A stretch of 64,000 bases of DNA from Cryphonectria parasitica EP155 (taxonomy: Eukaryota > Ascomycota > Sordariomycetes > Diaporthales > Cryphonectriaceae): assembly GCF_011745365.1 (NCBI RefSeq), contig NW_024468909.1, forward strand, positions 1,054,001 through 1,118,000. The letters run 5' to 3'. The position numbers were made by a program, and so were the translations under genes. Below the pieces are notes generated by a model. That model did no database searches and was not told the DNA's origin. It saw nothing but the letters and a program-made list of their open reading frames with translations. This document shows positions 1 to 10,704 of this stretch, piece after piece (the stretch's first letter is position 1; each line of letters begins with the position of its first letter).

Positions 1-1876
1 GGATACTATGTATCGAGGTCAGGGGACCTGGTCAATTATCAGAAATTCTATGCGACAAACTTCATTGTTAACGTGGTAGCAGGAACTTTTAAGATAGGAA
101 ACTGATGCCTGTCGAATAATTCACTGGGTCTCATTCAGACCGCTAAAGTACTTCCTTATGTAGCTTTAATCATAATTGGACAAGGCCGGCGCGGAGAGGG
201 AAAGCATATAATGCAATACGACATGGCGACCAAATATTGTATCAAATTCGAGTTTATTTTTACATCTTACTTTTCGACTGAAACTGAACACGAACTTATA
301 CTTCTGTCAACAAACCATGAGGACTAGCTTGAAGAAATGATGCAAGATCCAGCGGACCCGGCCAAGTGTTCCCCGTACCAAACTTGAAGCGAATTGACGG
401 CAGCCCCTTAGCCAAGGAACCTGTCATCGGTAATGATTCCGAATCTTGCGACAGTCGTCTCTTATATTGTTACTCTGCTGTCAGTGCAGCGGACATGCCG
501 GAAAGACATCGTGTCCGTAATCCCGCGTCCGAGTATGTTCCGCCAGTTCTGGCTTGTGCGAAACACACACATGCACGTACGCAGACACACACGAAAAGGC
601 TTCAAGGCCGAGGAATGGAACACAGTGTAGAGGTTGCCCTTCGAAATTTTAACTACAATCATACGAGACAACTGTTAGAACGGTGGAGCTGTCAAGAGGT
701 GGGGGGGGGGCGCGTGTATGTGTGCTAGAAAACCCCATACGGCCCCGGATCGCCTTGGTTCCTTGCATTAAATGGACCCTGGCATTTGCACCACAGGGTC
801 TTAAAAAGGTCCCTTGGTCCCCTTTAGTTCTCCCGACGGCTCTCCCGCAAGTAAAGCCTCCTTGAGCCGTGCCGTGTTCGCAAGATTTAGCGTAACCGAG
901 CTTCCCGGCATGCCTTTTTATTATTGTTTTCTCCGTTTCACACTGTACGCTGCATCCTATTCAACGTCCATGTGGAGAAGATTTGATTAAACGCCCGGTA
1001 CACCACGCCCGCCTTTGAATTTGTAAATTTCTTCCCTTTGCTTCTTCAGCTGACACGAGTGTCTGAGCATGAGTTTAACCCCATGTGAAAATTTGGGAGG
1101 AGATGGGGCTCGGACTGATGAGGTGGACCGCTGTTCAGAGCACAAACACAGACATACATGCACAAAAACACATCCATGGTTACCTCAGAGTCTAGGGGCC
1201 ATCATAAACCCGTCCAGAGCCGACCAGGGCGATTTATCACAAAAACCCCAGTTTCAGGGTTCCTCTCGTCTGCGTTCTGCGGTCTGAGTGTGACTTGACC
1301 GATCTGCGGTGTAGAAGATCCAATGCAACGTCGATATTATCAGGACCCGCCGAGGTTCAATCGAACCACCCCTTTTAGACTCAGCCTTACTCCGGGAGCG
1401 AGCAAATATGACAAGGGCTGTAACTGCTCCCTGCGAACCGAGTTCGGGGGTGGGCATCTAAGGTTTTTTTCTTCTTCTTCTTCTCCCCGCTCCCCTTCCA
1501 TTCCTCCCACTGGACGTCAACGAAACGATCTCTTGGCTCCACTGGATATCGTACGATGGCCACGCTTGCGACAGGAATGTGTGGTCCGTGGTCTCGAATT
1601 CCGAGCAAACGGTCATGAAGTTGTGGAGTGATTCGAGGGCTAGTCAATATGATATGTGATATGTTGTTACCCAGTTGGTTCAGGTACCACAACATTTAAA
1701 AGGTGGGAAGAGGCTCTTTTTGGCGATTGTAGTGGGAAAAAACCTTCTAGAATATTTCCCACGACTCGCTTCTGAAGCTCTGATCAATTAATTAATCTGG
1801 CTTTTGGTTTCCCCCCCTCGATATCTTTCGCCTCTGGCTGTCAGACCCAGCGCCAAACTGACAGCTTCTCCACACA
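1..1876. other. Spacer upstream of flavohemoglobin
   Basis: No credible gene is seen. Open frames here are short, overlap on both strands and carry no recognisable domain. The stretch holds a G10 tract at 701-710 and a pyrimidine-rich tract around 1466-1503. The last 200 bases before 1877 are rich in TTAATTAAT and C/T runs and probably form the promoter and 5' leader of the flavohemoglobin gene. Confidence 0.5.
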
Positions 1877-3133
1877 ATGTCTCACAACCTGTCCTATCAC
1901 CAGATGCGTCTGGTGAAGGCCACCATTCCCGAACTTCGCTCGCAGGGCGAAAGGATCACGGAAATCATGTACGGCAACATGTTGAGGGCCCACCCAGAGC
2001 TCAACAATATGTTCAACTCAGTCAACCAGGCTAATCACAGGCAACCCCGTGCCCTGACGTCTGTCATCCTGGCGTTTGCGAGCGCCATTAATTACGACAT
2101 TAGCGAGCTGATCCCCAAGCTGGAGCGGATGTGCAACAAGCACTGTTCTCTGGGGATCAAGCCCGAGCACTACGAGATCGTGGCCACCTACCTCATCGAC
2201 GCCTTCAGCGTCGTCCTCGGACCGGCTATGACACCAGAGACGAAGGAGGCCTGGAATAGAGCATACTGGATCCTGGCCAAGATGCTCATAGGCCGGGAGA
2301 AGCAGTTGTATAATGTCTTTGGGCCCTGGAACGGCTGGGCACCCTTTCAAATCATCAAGAAAGAGTCCGAGACGGACGACATCGTCTCCTTCTACCTGGC
2401 CCCACAGAACAAACGACCACTGCCGGGATTTCTGCCAGGCCAATACATCTCCGTCCAGGTGCCCCTCCCCAAGGTCGGCTACATGCAGTCACGACAGTTT
2501 TCGCTCAGCGACGCGCCCCACGAGGACTATTATCGCATCACCATCAAGAGGGAGTCGGGCGGGCAGGTCCCCGGCTCGAAGACAGCCCAGACCTACCCAG
2601 TGGGCCAGATGACCAATTATCTCATCGACCAGATGAACCCAGGCGACATCGTGGACGTGACGCACCCGGCAGGCGAGTTCTACCTCGACACGACGCAGTC
2701 GAGCAGCGTGCCGCTGGTGCTGATCTCGGCAGGCGTCGGCGTCGCGCCCATGGTGTCCATGCTCAACGCCATGATGGACCTCCAGCCCACGAGGGAGATC
2801 TCGTGGATCCACGGCGCCCGCCGCATGATCCCCTTTTGCAACCACGTGCGCGACGCCAAGCGCCGCATGCCCAACCTGCGCACCAACATCTTCAAGACGC
2901 ATCTCGCAGACGGCGACCTGGCCGGCGTGACGCACGACTACGACTTCAGGGTCGACCTGGCCAAGGTTAACCGCGACGACCTGCACCTCGGCCATGGCGG
3001 TGCTGAGTACTACATCTGCGGGCCCGAGCAGTTCATGATCGAGATGGCCGACTACCTGAAGATGCAGGGTGTCGAGCTGCGGCGGATGAAGTTTGAGTTG
3101 TTCTCCACAGGCGACATGGTCGAGGTCAAGTGA
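1877..3133 (+). CDS. Flavohemoglobin (nitric oxide dioxygenase)
   Basis: Oxidises nitric oxide to nitrate using O2 and NAD(P)H, protecting the cytosol from nitrosative stress. The 418-residue single exon has the full family layout. The N-terminal globin (about 1-145) has Tyr32 (B10), Gln56 (E7) and proximal His89 in NKHCSLGIKPEHY. The FAD domain has the RQFSLSDAP motif (the family's RxYSL). The NAD domain has LISAGVGVAPMVSML, followed by YYICGPEQF near the end. Length matches bacterial Hmp and fungal Fhb proteins (about 400-440). The ATG is the first in frame and aligns with the usual globin start. There is no leader peptide, so this is probably the cytosolic isoform; some fungi also have a mitochondrial paralogue. 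It is intronless, and its neighbour is tail-to-tail. Identity is firm; regulation by NO is family knowledge, not seen here. Confidence 0.96.
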   Translation: MSHNLSYHQMRLVKATIPELRSQGERITEIMYGNMLRAHPELNNMFNSVNQANHRQPRALTSVILAFASAINYDISELIPKLERMCNKHCSLGIKPEHYEIVATYLIDAFSVVLGPAMTPETKEAWNRAYWILAKMLIGREKQLYNVFGPWNGWAPFQIIKKESETDDIVSFYLAPQNKRPLPGFLPGQYISVQVPLPKVGYMQSRQFSLSDAPHEDYYRITIKRESGGQVPGSKTAQTYPVGQMTNYLIDQMNPGDIVDVTHPAGEFYLDTTQSSSVPLVLISAGVGVAPMVSMLNAMMDLQPTREISWIHGARRMIPFCNHVRDAKRRMPNLRTNIFKTHLADGDLAGVTHDYDFRVDLAKVNRDDLHLGHGGAEYYICGPEQFMIEMADYLKMQGVELRRMKFELFSTGDMVEVK

Positions 3134-3637
3134 AGATTCCGGTTGATGTGCTTTGCGCGTCATTTTTTTCCTCTTCTTTTTCCCCTCTTTCTTTTTATTA
3201 AATGGGGCGGGATTTGGCTAAACTATCTGAGAAATGAACAGCACACGCAAAAAAAAAAAAAGAAAAAAAAAAGATGACGGGCGGAGTTGGGTTTCATTGC
3301 AGAAAATACCCACCTACATTTCCTCCCGTGGCTTACAAGTCAATGTATCCTGAGTATAGAGGGGATGTGTTTATTTGATCCCGGGTCGATGCTGTATAGC
3401 AGTGATTTCTTAACTTATGGGTAATGCTTTTTGTATGGTCAGGGTCAGGTCGCAGGCAGGAGGAGAAGGATTGTACACTGGTTAGACAAAAGTCAAGATA
3501 CGATGAAAACTATACAGTTTCGTGTTCACTCCACATGCAGCTCGACGGTACGTGACCGCATTCTGGTGTTTAATTTTAAAGTCTTTGTACAACACCTCAG
3601 GACTTACCCTCCTGTGCACATACGCTCGAATTCCAGT
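3134..3637. other. Convergent 3' spacer
   Basis: Sits between the 3' ends of the flavohemoglobin and RelA/SpoT genes. It contains T-rich sequence just after the stop and an A-rich tract at about 3249-3272 (two long A runs broken by a G). No gene is seen. Confidence 0.5.
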
Positions 3638-5916
3638 TTAGGGGTCACTACTTTCCTTTTCAGAATCCCTCTGCTCAAGCTGTCTCAGCATTCGCAGTTC
3701 CTTCGAGTCCGTGGTATCCATCGACTGCGACAATTTCCAGTATAACTCCCTGTCCTTAGACTTGGTGGTTTTCCTCATCAACTGGAAAAGCTTAGCCAAG
3801 CCAAGCATTTCATCATCTTTCTCCACTTTCAGTGATTCCGACAACTCCTCCAGTTCACGAAACTCTTCAGTGCCGGTGGTTTTCATGTTACGTGCGAGCT
3901 TAACGAGAAAGCATAATCCGTTATCGTCCTTGATCCCACGGTCCTCGGCCACTTTAGCTAGGTCGCAGATTTCCGAAACTTCCATCTTGGCATCAAGCAC
4001 GCGGCACAGGTGTTCCTCGTTCCCTTGGAATTTGTAATCATCGCTGAACTTTAACGAGTCATTGGGTTCCAAGCTGCTTTTGCTGACAATCCATTCACGG
4101 CCGGACTTGCACATGACTGGCTTCCAAGAGCAGTTCTTTTTATATGGAGTGCGCGAGATGAAGTAGAGACACTCGCTTCTGCTTTTGAGGTGCTTGTCAA
4201 CAGTGTGCTCAGGATCAGTGGGAAGGAGTAAGAGTCGCTCTGCAAGTAGTGCTCGAGCCTGGCCGGCACAAAGATTGGCGGCTTCTTCAAGCCGGACAAG
4301 GCCTCTTCCTCCTCAGAGAGCCGCGGACGCACAACATATCCGGCTGATGCGAGGTTTATTGCGGCCAGGCCACGCGGTTTCGCTTGTACTATTGAAAGCG
4401 ATCGTTTAGTGTACAGGAACTTCAAAAAGGAAGAAACCGAAACGCAGGGAGGGAGAAGGAGTAATGAAAGCAGCACAAGATCAAAACAGTCTAAGCATCG
4501 ATGACTCAAAATCTGTACTGAGCAGTCTTTTGCAAAACTCGGTGATACAGCTCTCGCGATCGCGTCGACGCAGCACTTTGGTCGGGTGTAAGATGTCAAG
4601 AAACTCGGCGAATGTCGGGCGCCTATTCGACGGCCAATCGCTTTTGATATTGGACTTCATTTCGCCTATCACGGTGGGCCACGTGCTCACGTATGTGGCT
4701 AGATTCAGCGTGTTAACAAGACACGTGGCCCAGTATCTCGCGCTCAGAGTGGGAGCGTCCGTGATTTTGTTTTCCTGCAAAGGGTCGGTCCTGGAAGGGG
4801 TATGTGTCCTGGCCGAGGTGCTGCAGGATCATGACGGGTAACTTCTCTTGCGATCCTGGCTTCATTTCCTCGAGAAGCTCTTCTAACCTCCCGTCAGTAT
4901 GCTGGTTGGTGGCTCTGAGGATCACGAACAGGCAGTACGTTGATCTCCACTGATTCCCGGGTGGCAGGTCGATCTTGAGGTCTATGAAGTACTTGTCGAG
5001 CCACGGAGTCATGTACTCCCACCCCAAGGCCTTCTTGGTGCGGTCTTCGGCCCGGCGTGTCGTCTGAGTGGCCACCACGGACGCGAGCTGCTGGAGCGCT
5101 ACCTCGCCCGTTATGACGATGCCATTCATCAGGTTCAGCATGCGAACCACGTCGGGGGACGTCTCGCCCATATCAGACGGCTTGTATAAAATATCGTGCT
5201 CAATGTCAGACCATGCGTGCATGATGACACTGCCGATCTGGACTTCGATAGGAATAATAGGGTCACCGCGTGCGTGTTCGTCGAAGTCGGGCGGGTTCTT
5301 GATCACGACGTGCGTGGCCTTGTACCCGCCAAACGGCGACTCAAAAGCCGAGCCCGTCGTGATTCTGCGCTCAAGATCCAGGCGCACATCCCCACTGGCT
5401 GTGTCGAATCTGGCGTTGGTGCTCTACGAGCTCCCGGATCTTTTGGAACTCGTCTGTGAGCCCCCCTTTCTGGCTCGGCCACCTGACCCCAAAGCGCCGC
5501 AGGAGGAAAGCCACCACCTTTTGCACATCATCCGGGAAGTAGACAGAGATACGGATGCCGGCCAGGTCGTGCGTTGCCCCAAACATTTGGTCGACTGACT
5601 TGAAGGGACTGGCCTCGGCTACCTTGTTCTCCATGTTCCACTCCTTGCATCAATCCTTCCAGTTGGAACCGCGGTTCGTTACCAAGTTCTCCAGCTCCTG
5701 CAGTTGCTTGCGCTCTTCCTGACGCCGACGTAGCGTCTTCAAGGCGCTGTCTTCGTCCTTGAGTCTGGCCGAGATGGGTGTGTGCTGTACATCCATCTCC
5801 GACTCGAGGATTCTCTTGGTTTCATTGAGGTGCGCCTCGAGGCTCCGCATTCGCTTGCGGCGTCTCTTCGTGAAATCAACTAGTAGCCGCTCAAACGCCT
5901 CGTCTTCCTTTCCCAT
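3638..5916 (-). CDS. Fungal RelA/SpoT-domain protein, multi-exon or decayed
   Basis: The RelA/SpoT nucleotidyltransferase region makes (p)ppGpp-type alarmones in bacteria; the role of fungal members is poorly defined. Visible motifs, in order: a basic N-terminal coiled region, HDLAGIRISVYFPDD, FGGYKATHVVI, then IEVQIGSVIMHAWSDIEHD and ILYKP, the classic synthetase core. The frame changes several times. It can be restored by phase-consistent introns at 5623-5682 (60 nt, removes the in-frame TGA near 5650), 5424-5487 (64), 4791-4842 (52) and 4389-4518 (130). A last frame change near 4130-4180 is unresolved, and the final segment ends at 3638. Some splice sites are weak (GTAACG..AAG, GTTACC). 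The alternative is a pseudogene with a nonsense codon and frameshifts. The C-terminal half (about 4480-3638) has no domain I recognise and could be a separate gene. Confidence 0.65.
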
Positions 5917-7253
5917 GTTGTCTTATGGCGCTCAGGTCGCGGAAGAGAGGGAGAGAGAGGCGTGAGATATGAGACACGGGGTTTCAAGACGTAATATGCG
6001 ACTGTGCTCACCCTCTATTATACCGTCATCGTTGCTGCTTTGTCATTATAACAAAGTTTAGAAGGCCACTGTAATGTGGCTCTGTTTCGAAGTAACTGGC
6101 AATGAAAAGCCGGTGTTATACTGAGGTACATTAATTGTCTCGAATGCTTCTCAGAGCAAAGTAGGCGACATATATATACAGACCCGCGAGAGGGACCCTG
6201 CAGTGGTTAATATCTGGTGTGCCTAAAGCAGCCTCTTGCTGAGTACTCAGCCTCTTCTCTGCATGGGTCAGTGTGCCGATGGTGCTGATAGTTTTCGTTT
6301 TCAGCACCAATCTCAACGCCTGCCACTACACCACTCGGGAACATGCATGCGTGAGCCTACAATACATAAAAAATCTACGTGGCTAGTTAGAAAGCCAAAG
6401 ATGAATCCAAACACCTTGCTGGCATTCTTGGCAGTCTAGACCATCTTTCATTCCCAAAATAAGTGGTCTTGGGTGAAAGTATTGACAAAATTTTCATAGG
6501 TATGTCTGGAGGTGAATTTACACACTGGAGGACCATCTCTCACGAATATTTACCTCAAAGCCTGTTGCTCATGGTGCGTCCAAGAGATCCTTATAATGTC
6601 GCCCGCTGCGATCTTTATTGTCGGCGCTGTGCAGCTTGTGCGGAAATATTTGCTTTCGGTTTGCGAGGCCCTGACTGAGTACTACTACTTGGTCCAGCTT
6701 CCTTACGAGCTGCACTACGCCGGGTACGCAGCGGCCTCATGTCCTAAGAACCATAAGGGTTGGCATTGTGCAGCATTTGTCGCAACAAACACGTCTCCAG
6801 TAAGCTTCCATTTTCAACATTGGACTGACGTCAGAATCCACTGGTGACACAATAGTAGTTAGTGTACAATTACCCAGGGAACGCATTACAGGCCCTGGGT
6901 TCTTAGTAGGCAAAGCTGAGAGGCAATGCGTCCAGTTCATAGGAAGCAACGCATATCTTACAGATGAGTCTACTAATTCATTTGTCATTCGTATGTTTGG
7001 GCTGGAAGTGGAGCTGTCGGACTGTTATTGTTTTATCTGCTTATTAAGATTACTTCGGCATCTCCAAAGCATTTGCCCCGCTCTGAAGGAGATGAGGACT
7101 GTGAAGTCAATGAGTCACGGAAGCAGTAACTCTTTTGGCATACATATATAAATCCATCGGTAGCCATTTTTCACTCGTATTGCAAGGCAGAACCTCGAGT
7201 GACAGAGCCAGAGGAAGAGCGGGCGATACAAATCGATTCGCCCAACTGCCGCC
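5917..7253. other. Divergent promoter region, no gene seen
   Basis: Lies between the 5' ends of the RelA/SpoT gene (minus) and the GNAT gene (plus). Only short shadow frames occur. A TATA-like element near 7145 belongs to the GNAT gene. Confidence 0.45.
7145..7153 (+). promoter_or_regulatory. TATA-like element of GNAT gene
   Basis: TATATAAAT lies about 130 bases before the chosen ATG at 7284, a normal spacing for a fungal core promoter. Confidence 0.4.
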
Positions 7254-7283
7254 GTGACTCACAACATACCCCCCTCAACGGAA

Positions 7284-8100
7284 ATGGCCCAGTCAATATC
7301 ACAGACAATCCCGTCGCGGTTCCAGATCCGACCAGCATCAACGGCCGACGTGCCAGCCATGACAGATGTCTTCTTCAGCGCCTTCAACGCCCCCTTCTGG
7401 CAGTACTTCATGCCCGATACGCCGTACATGCGAGGCTGGATGGACCGGACCTGGGCAAAGGGGCTGAACTATCCGACGGACAGGACCTTTGTTGTTGTCG
7501 ACGCCGAGGCAGGGGACAGGATCGTGGCATTCAGCAGGTGGCAGGTCCCTCAGGAGGACGGAAACCAGACGCACGACGCCTATGAGGATGTCAAGTATGA
7601 TGATGGAGTCTGGGACAAGGAGGTCGCGGATCCATTCTTTGGGGGCATGGATGAAAACAGAGAGAAATTAATGGAGAAGCGGCCACATTGGTGTGAGTGA
7701 ACAATGCAACTGGTCTCAATCGTCATGTCAATGACAGAGGGAGTGAGGAATGATTGCAGCTGATATGATGGCATACCACAAGTTCTTGACCTGCTTGGTG
7801 TCCACGGAGACTATCAACGCAAGGGGATTGCTGGCATGCTGATTAGCTGGGGCACCGAGCAGGCAGATCGTGATGGTCTGCCAACGCTGCTCCATGGCAG
7901 TGAGAACGGACAGCCTTACTACATCAAGGTAAGTTGACGTTCAACAAGACACGAGCATTAAAAACCAGGCTGAGACTTACTCGCATCTCCAGAGTCATCG
8001 TTTCGAGGACCAGGCAGACATTCCTATCCCAGACCGCCCTGCCTATGGCAGCTATAGTTACAGAACACTGGTGAGAAAACCGCAGCCATCGGCGGCATAG
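7284..8100 (+). CDS. GNAT-family N-acetyltransferase, three exons
   Basis: Predicted to transfer an acetyl group from acetyl-CoA to an unknown amine. Exons are 7284-7692, 7783-7928 and 7993-8100, giving 220 residues. Introns of 90 and 64 nt have GTGAGT and GTAAGT donors and AAG/CAG acceptors, with a CTGAT branch in the first; phases agree and the total is a multiple of three. The N-terminus reads FQIRPASTADVPAMTDVFF, a typical GNAT opening. Exon 2 holds the acetyl-CoA loop motif A as LGVHGDYQRKGIAGMLISWG. Exon 3 ends SYSYRTLVRKPQPSAA. The frame is open further upstream only from a GTG at 7254, so the ATG at 7284 (context GGAAATGGC) was chosen. The substrate cannot be told. Confidence 0.85.
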
Positions 8101-8214
8101 AGGTGACGAGAAATACATTCTATATTGATCAAGGATATACATGATGCAGACTAGACGCCATCAGACGGCTGTTTGGCAAGCCCCATTGCATGAAGACAAG
8201 ACGAGATTGTGCGC

Positions 8215-9954
8215 TCATGGGCGAGGAGGTCCGCCCTTTCCACCTCTACCGCCACCTGGCCCTCCTGGCCCTCCAAAGTGGCCCCAGTATCCCTCCGAGT
8301 CTCCCCTGCCTGACCTGGACGAGTTGACACAGCTGGGCGAGTCATAGTCCGCCTTCGTACCCATAGGCCACATGGGGATGAAGCAGACCTCATCCACACC
8401 GCAAGGCGGGCACCGCTTGAAGCGAGCCCAGGAAAGGTCGTCCATCAAGCCCTTGAGCTGGGCAACGGCCTCTGCCATCGTCGCTTCCGAGTCATCGGCG
8501 TCGTCGCTATTCGCACCGTCGACAAGCTCTCGCACGTTGAAGAGCGTAGTGCAGATGTTGGACGTCACGGTCTGGATGGCAGCGTAGATCATCTTGTCCG
8601 ACTCCGTGGCGGGAGTGACGGCATGGAGGAAGAAGTTAGTGCAACGGTCGATGGCAGCTGGCACCTGCTCGCTGGCACCGTCTTTGCCCGAGTAGTCGAT
8701 GTAGACCGTCAGCAGGAACTTGAGCTCGTTCGCAATCTCAGAGACCGAGGTTGTCTTCTCGGCCATGTACTGCAGACGGTCGGCGTAGCGGGCTACGATG
8801 ATATCCGTGACGTCTTGCCAGTCGACAGGGCGGACGGGGTCGTTGAGGCGCGCGGCGATCGTGGTGTTGAGGTAGCCTCGGATGGCCTCGAGCTCGGCAT
8901 CGGTTGTGTTGACGAGTCTGGGCAGGTCAGGGCGCGCAGGGTCGGGGTTTGTGAGGTTGATTGGGAAGAAGAAGGCCGAGACCATGGATGAGTAATCAAT
9001 GTTGGTTCTTGACGAGCCGATATCATGATATCGCTCCGAGAGGCCGCGGAGGAACTCGAAGTTGCCACCACCGCCTGGGCCACGGCTGTTGGAGCCTGGA
9101 CGCTGCATGGCCTGTATCTCCTCGAGCCCGTCGTAGAAGTCGCAGTGGATGATCTCAAAGCCCGCCTCCATACGCACAGCGCCGTCAAGTTTCCAGTCCT
9201 TGCACAATGCACAGATCTCGATAGCGCGTTGTCTCTCGTCCATAGGCCCTCCACCACGCCTTGTATGCAATTTATCGTCGTCGTCGTCGTGTCTTTTCGT
9301 CTTCTTGTTTTCAAAGTCGAACACGGTCCTCGTCTGCCGCAACAGGTGGTCCTGGGAATCCAGTGTACCCATTGTGGTCTTGCCTCCACTCATCCCGTCA
9401 ATGTAGATGTACCGCATCGTACGAGTTGTGCGATATGTATGCAGCCAACCTCCTTTCGACTCAGCAGGGGACTCGTCGCGGCGGGACGTATGGCCCAGGG
9501 ACTCTTGCAGCTGTCCCTCGTAGCCCAGAGGGGCCTGAAAGGCACCGTCGTCCACAGCCAGCGCAGGAGGCGGGCCATGCGAGCCATCACCATCACCAGG
9601 TCCCTTGCCTGGTCCTCCACCAGGACCCCTTCCTCCTCGCGCGAAGCCCTCGGCGTGCTCGATCTCATATGCGAGCCAGTCGGGATCATCTGGCGATCTC
9701 TCGTCGTTATTGCCATGGTGGAAAATCACGCCCTCCGGCACTGTGGCCAGGAAGAAGGACATGCCATTGTGATGAAGAGACGCACCCCATTGTCTCATGG
9801 AGTCGTGCACGGCGTTGAAGATTTGAGGGCCTCGGGTCTTGGCCACTTGCACGCTGGGGCCGAAGTCTTTGCTGACGGCCTGTCCATCGCTGCTGGTGGC
9901 GTGAGACAGACCTGTGGCAGCCAGTGTAGCCGCCAGAAAGCGACCAGCCACCAT
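8215..9954 (-). CDS. Conserved fungal secreted protein, unknown function
   Basis: 579 residues, one exon. The N-terminus MVAGRFLAATLAATGLSHA looks like a cleavable signal peptide. The body contains PDDPDWLAYEIEHAEGFARG, a GWLHTYRTTRTMRYIYIDGM segment followed by SGGKTTMGTLDSQD, and several Cys (CALCKDW, KRCPPCGVDEVCF). These look like conserved blocks of an uncharacterised filamentous-fungal family, but I know no assigned activity. Two Gly/Pro-rich low-complexity stretches occur, at about residues 106-126 and at the extreme C-terminus (GGPGGPGGGRGGKGG). Possible N-glycosylation sites (NLT, NTT) fit secretion. The gene is tail-to-tail with the GNAT gene, with only about 115 bases between stops. 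A function is not offered. Confidence 0.8.
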   Translation of the reverse strand: MVAGRFLAATLAATGLSHATSSDGQAVSKDFGPSVQVAKTRGPQIFNAVHDSMRQWGASLHHNGMSFFLATVPEGVIFHHGNNDERSPDDPDWLAYEIEHAEGFARGGRGPGGGPGKGPGDGDGSHGPPPALAVDDGAFQAPLGYEGQLQESLGHTSRRDESPAESKGGWLHTYRTTRTMRYIYIDGMSGGKTTMGTLDSQDHLLRQTRTVFDFENKKTKRHDDDDDKLHTRRGGGPMDERQRAIEICALCKDWKLDGAVRMEAGFEIIHCDFYDGLEEIQAMQRPGSNSRGPGGGGNFEFLRGLSERYHDIGSSRTNIDYSSMVSAFFFPINLTNPDPARPDLPRLVNTTDAELEAIRGYLNTTIAARLNDPVRPVDWQDVTDIIVARYADRLQYMAEKTTSVSEIANELKFLLTVYIDYSGKDGASEQVPAAIDRCTNFFLHAVTPATESDKMIYAAIQTVTSNICTTLFNVRELVDGANSDDADDSEATMAEAVAQLKGLMDDLSWARFKRCPPCGVDEVCFIPMWPMGTKADYDSPSCVNSSRSGRGDSEGYWGHFGGPGGPGGGRGGKGGPPRP

Positions 9955-10704
9955 AGCGATTAATGTTCAAGACAACGAAACTAAGGTATTATGAGAAAAC
10001 GGGACGGAAGATTTGGGTGAATAGACAGAAGCAAGAACTGGGAAACATCGACAGATTGTCCGGCTCGATAGGAACTGGAAGCTCCAGAGAGCAAATAAAA
10101 GGAAGCAAGAGGCATCTCCGCCGGCGGCGAGCCAACGCAACAGCGCAGCCAGTACATGAAGACCTCGCCTCTGACGACGCGCGTCAAGGTTCAAATTGGG
10201 GTCCACTCAACCCCTGCTTGTCGATGAGTTGGCGCCGAGAGTGTGAAAGGCTTTGTTTTATCTTATCGATCTAATCATATGCGCAGCCCCCCCCCATCAG
10301 CCCCCAATGTGACGACTCATACAAAAAAAACCACCACCTAACCTGTAGTCTACTGTATGTAAATGATGTTGATTGGAAGATACTGTGTAGATATCACACT
10401 GAGGGTCTGTCGATCCCAAGCAGGCCCTGTGCCTCGTCCACTTTTTCCTCACACACAGGTCCGGAACAACTTTCTGCCTCTCGACACACGTTAAATATTA
10501 TACCTCGTTTTCTGGACAATTATTTGCCATAGCAGTCATTCTTTTCTGGTAAAATTGGCAGCTGCTTTGCAAACGCCGTCGCTGCTCGATTGCGACAGCA
10601 TTGATGTTAGTCCGTATGGTTTGCGAGCCATGGCTCAATTAAAGAACATAACGGCTGGTTTCATTAGCATAAAGCCGTAGCACGGTCCAACAAGAGAGTT
10701 GCAC
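9955..10704. other. Spacer, no gene seen
   Basis: Upstream of the 8215-9954 gene (minus) and downstream of the MFS gene (minus). Contains a C9-type run near 10287 and short A tracts. Probably promoter of the secreted-protein gene plus 3' UTR of the MFS gene. Confidence 0.45.

Noticed and set aside
2489..3163. 224-codon minus-strand frame over the flavohemoglobin
   Set aside because: His/Val/Asp-rich antisense shadow; no domain.
9025..9963. 312-codon plus-strand frame over the secreted-protein gene
   Set aside because: Antisense shadow with no recognisable motif; the minus-strand frame is longer and has a signal peptide and conserved blocks.
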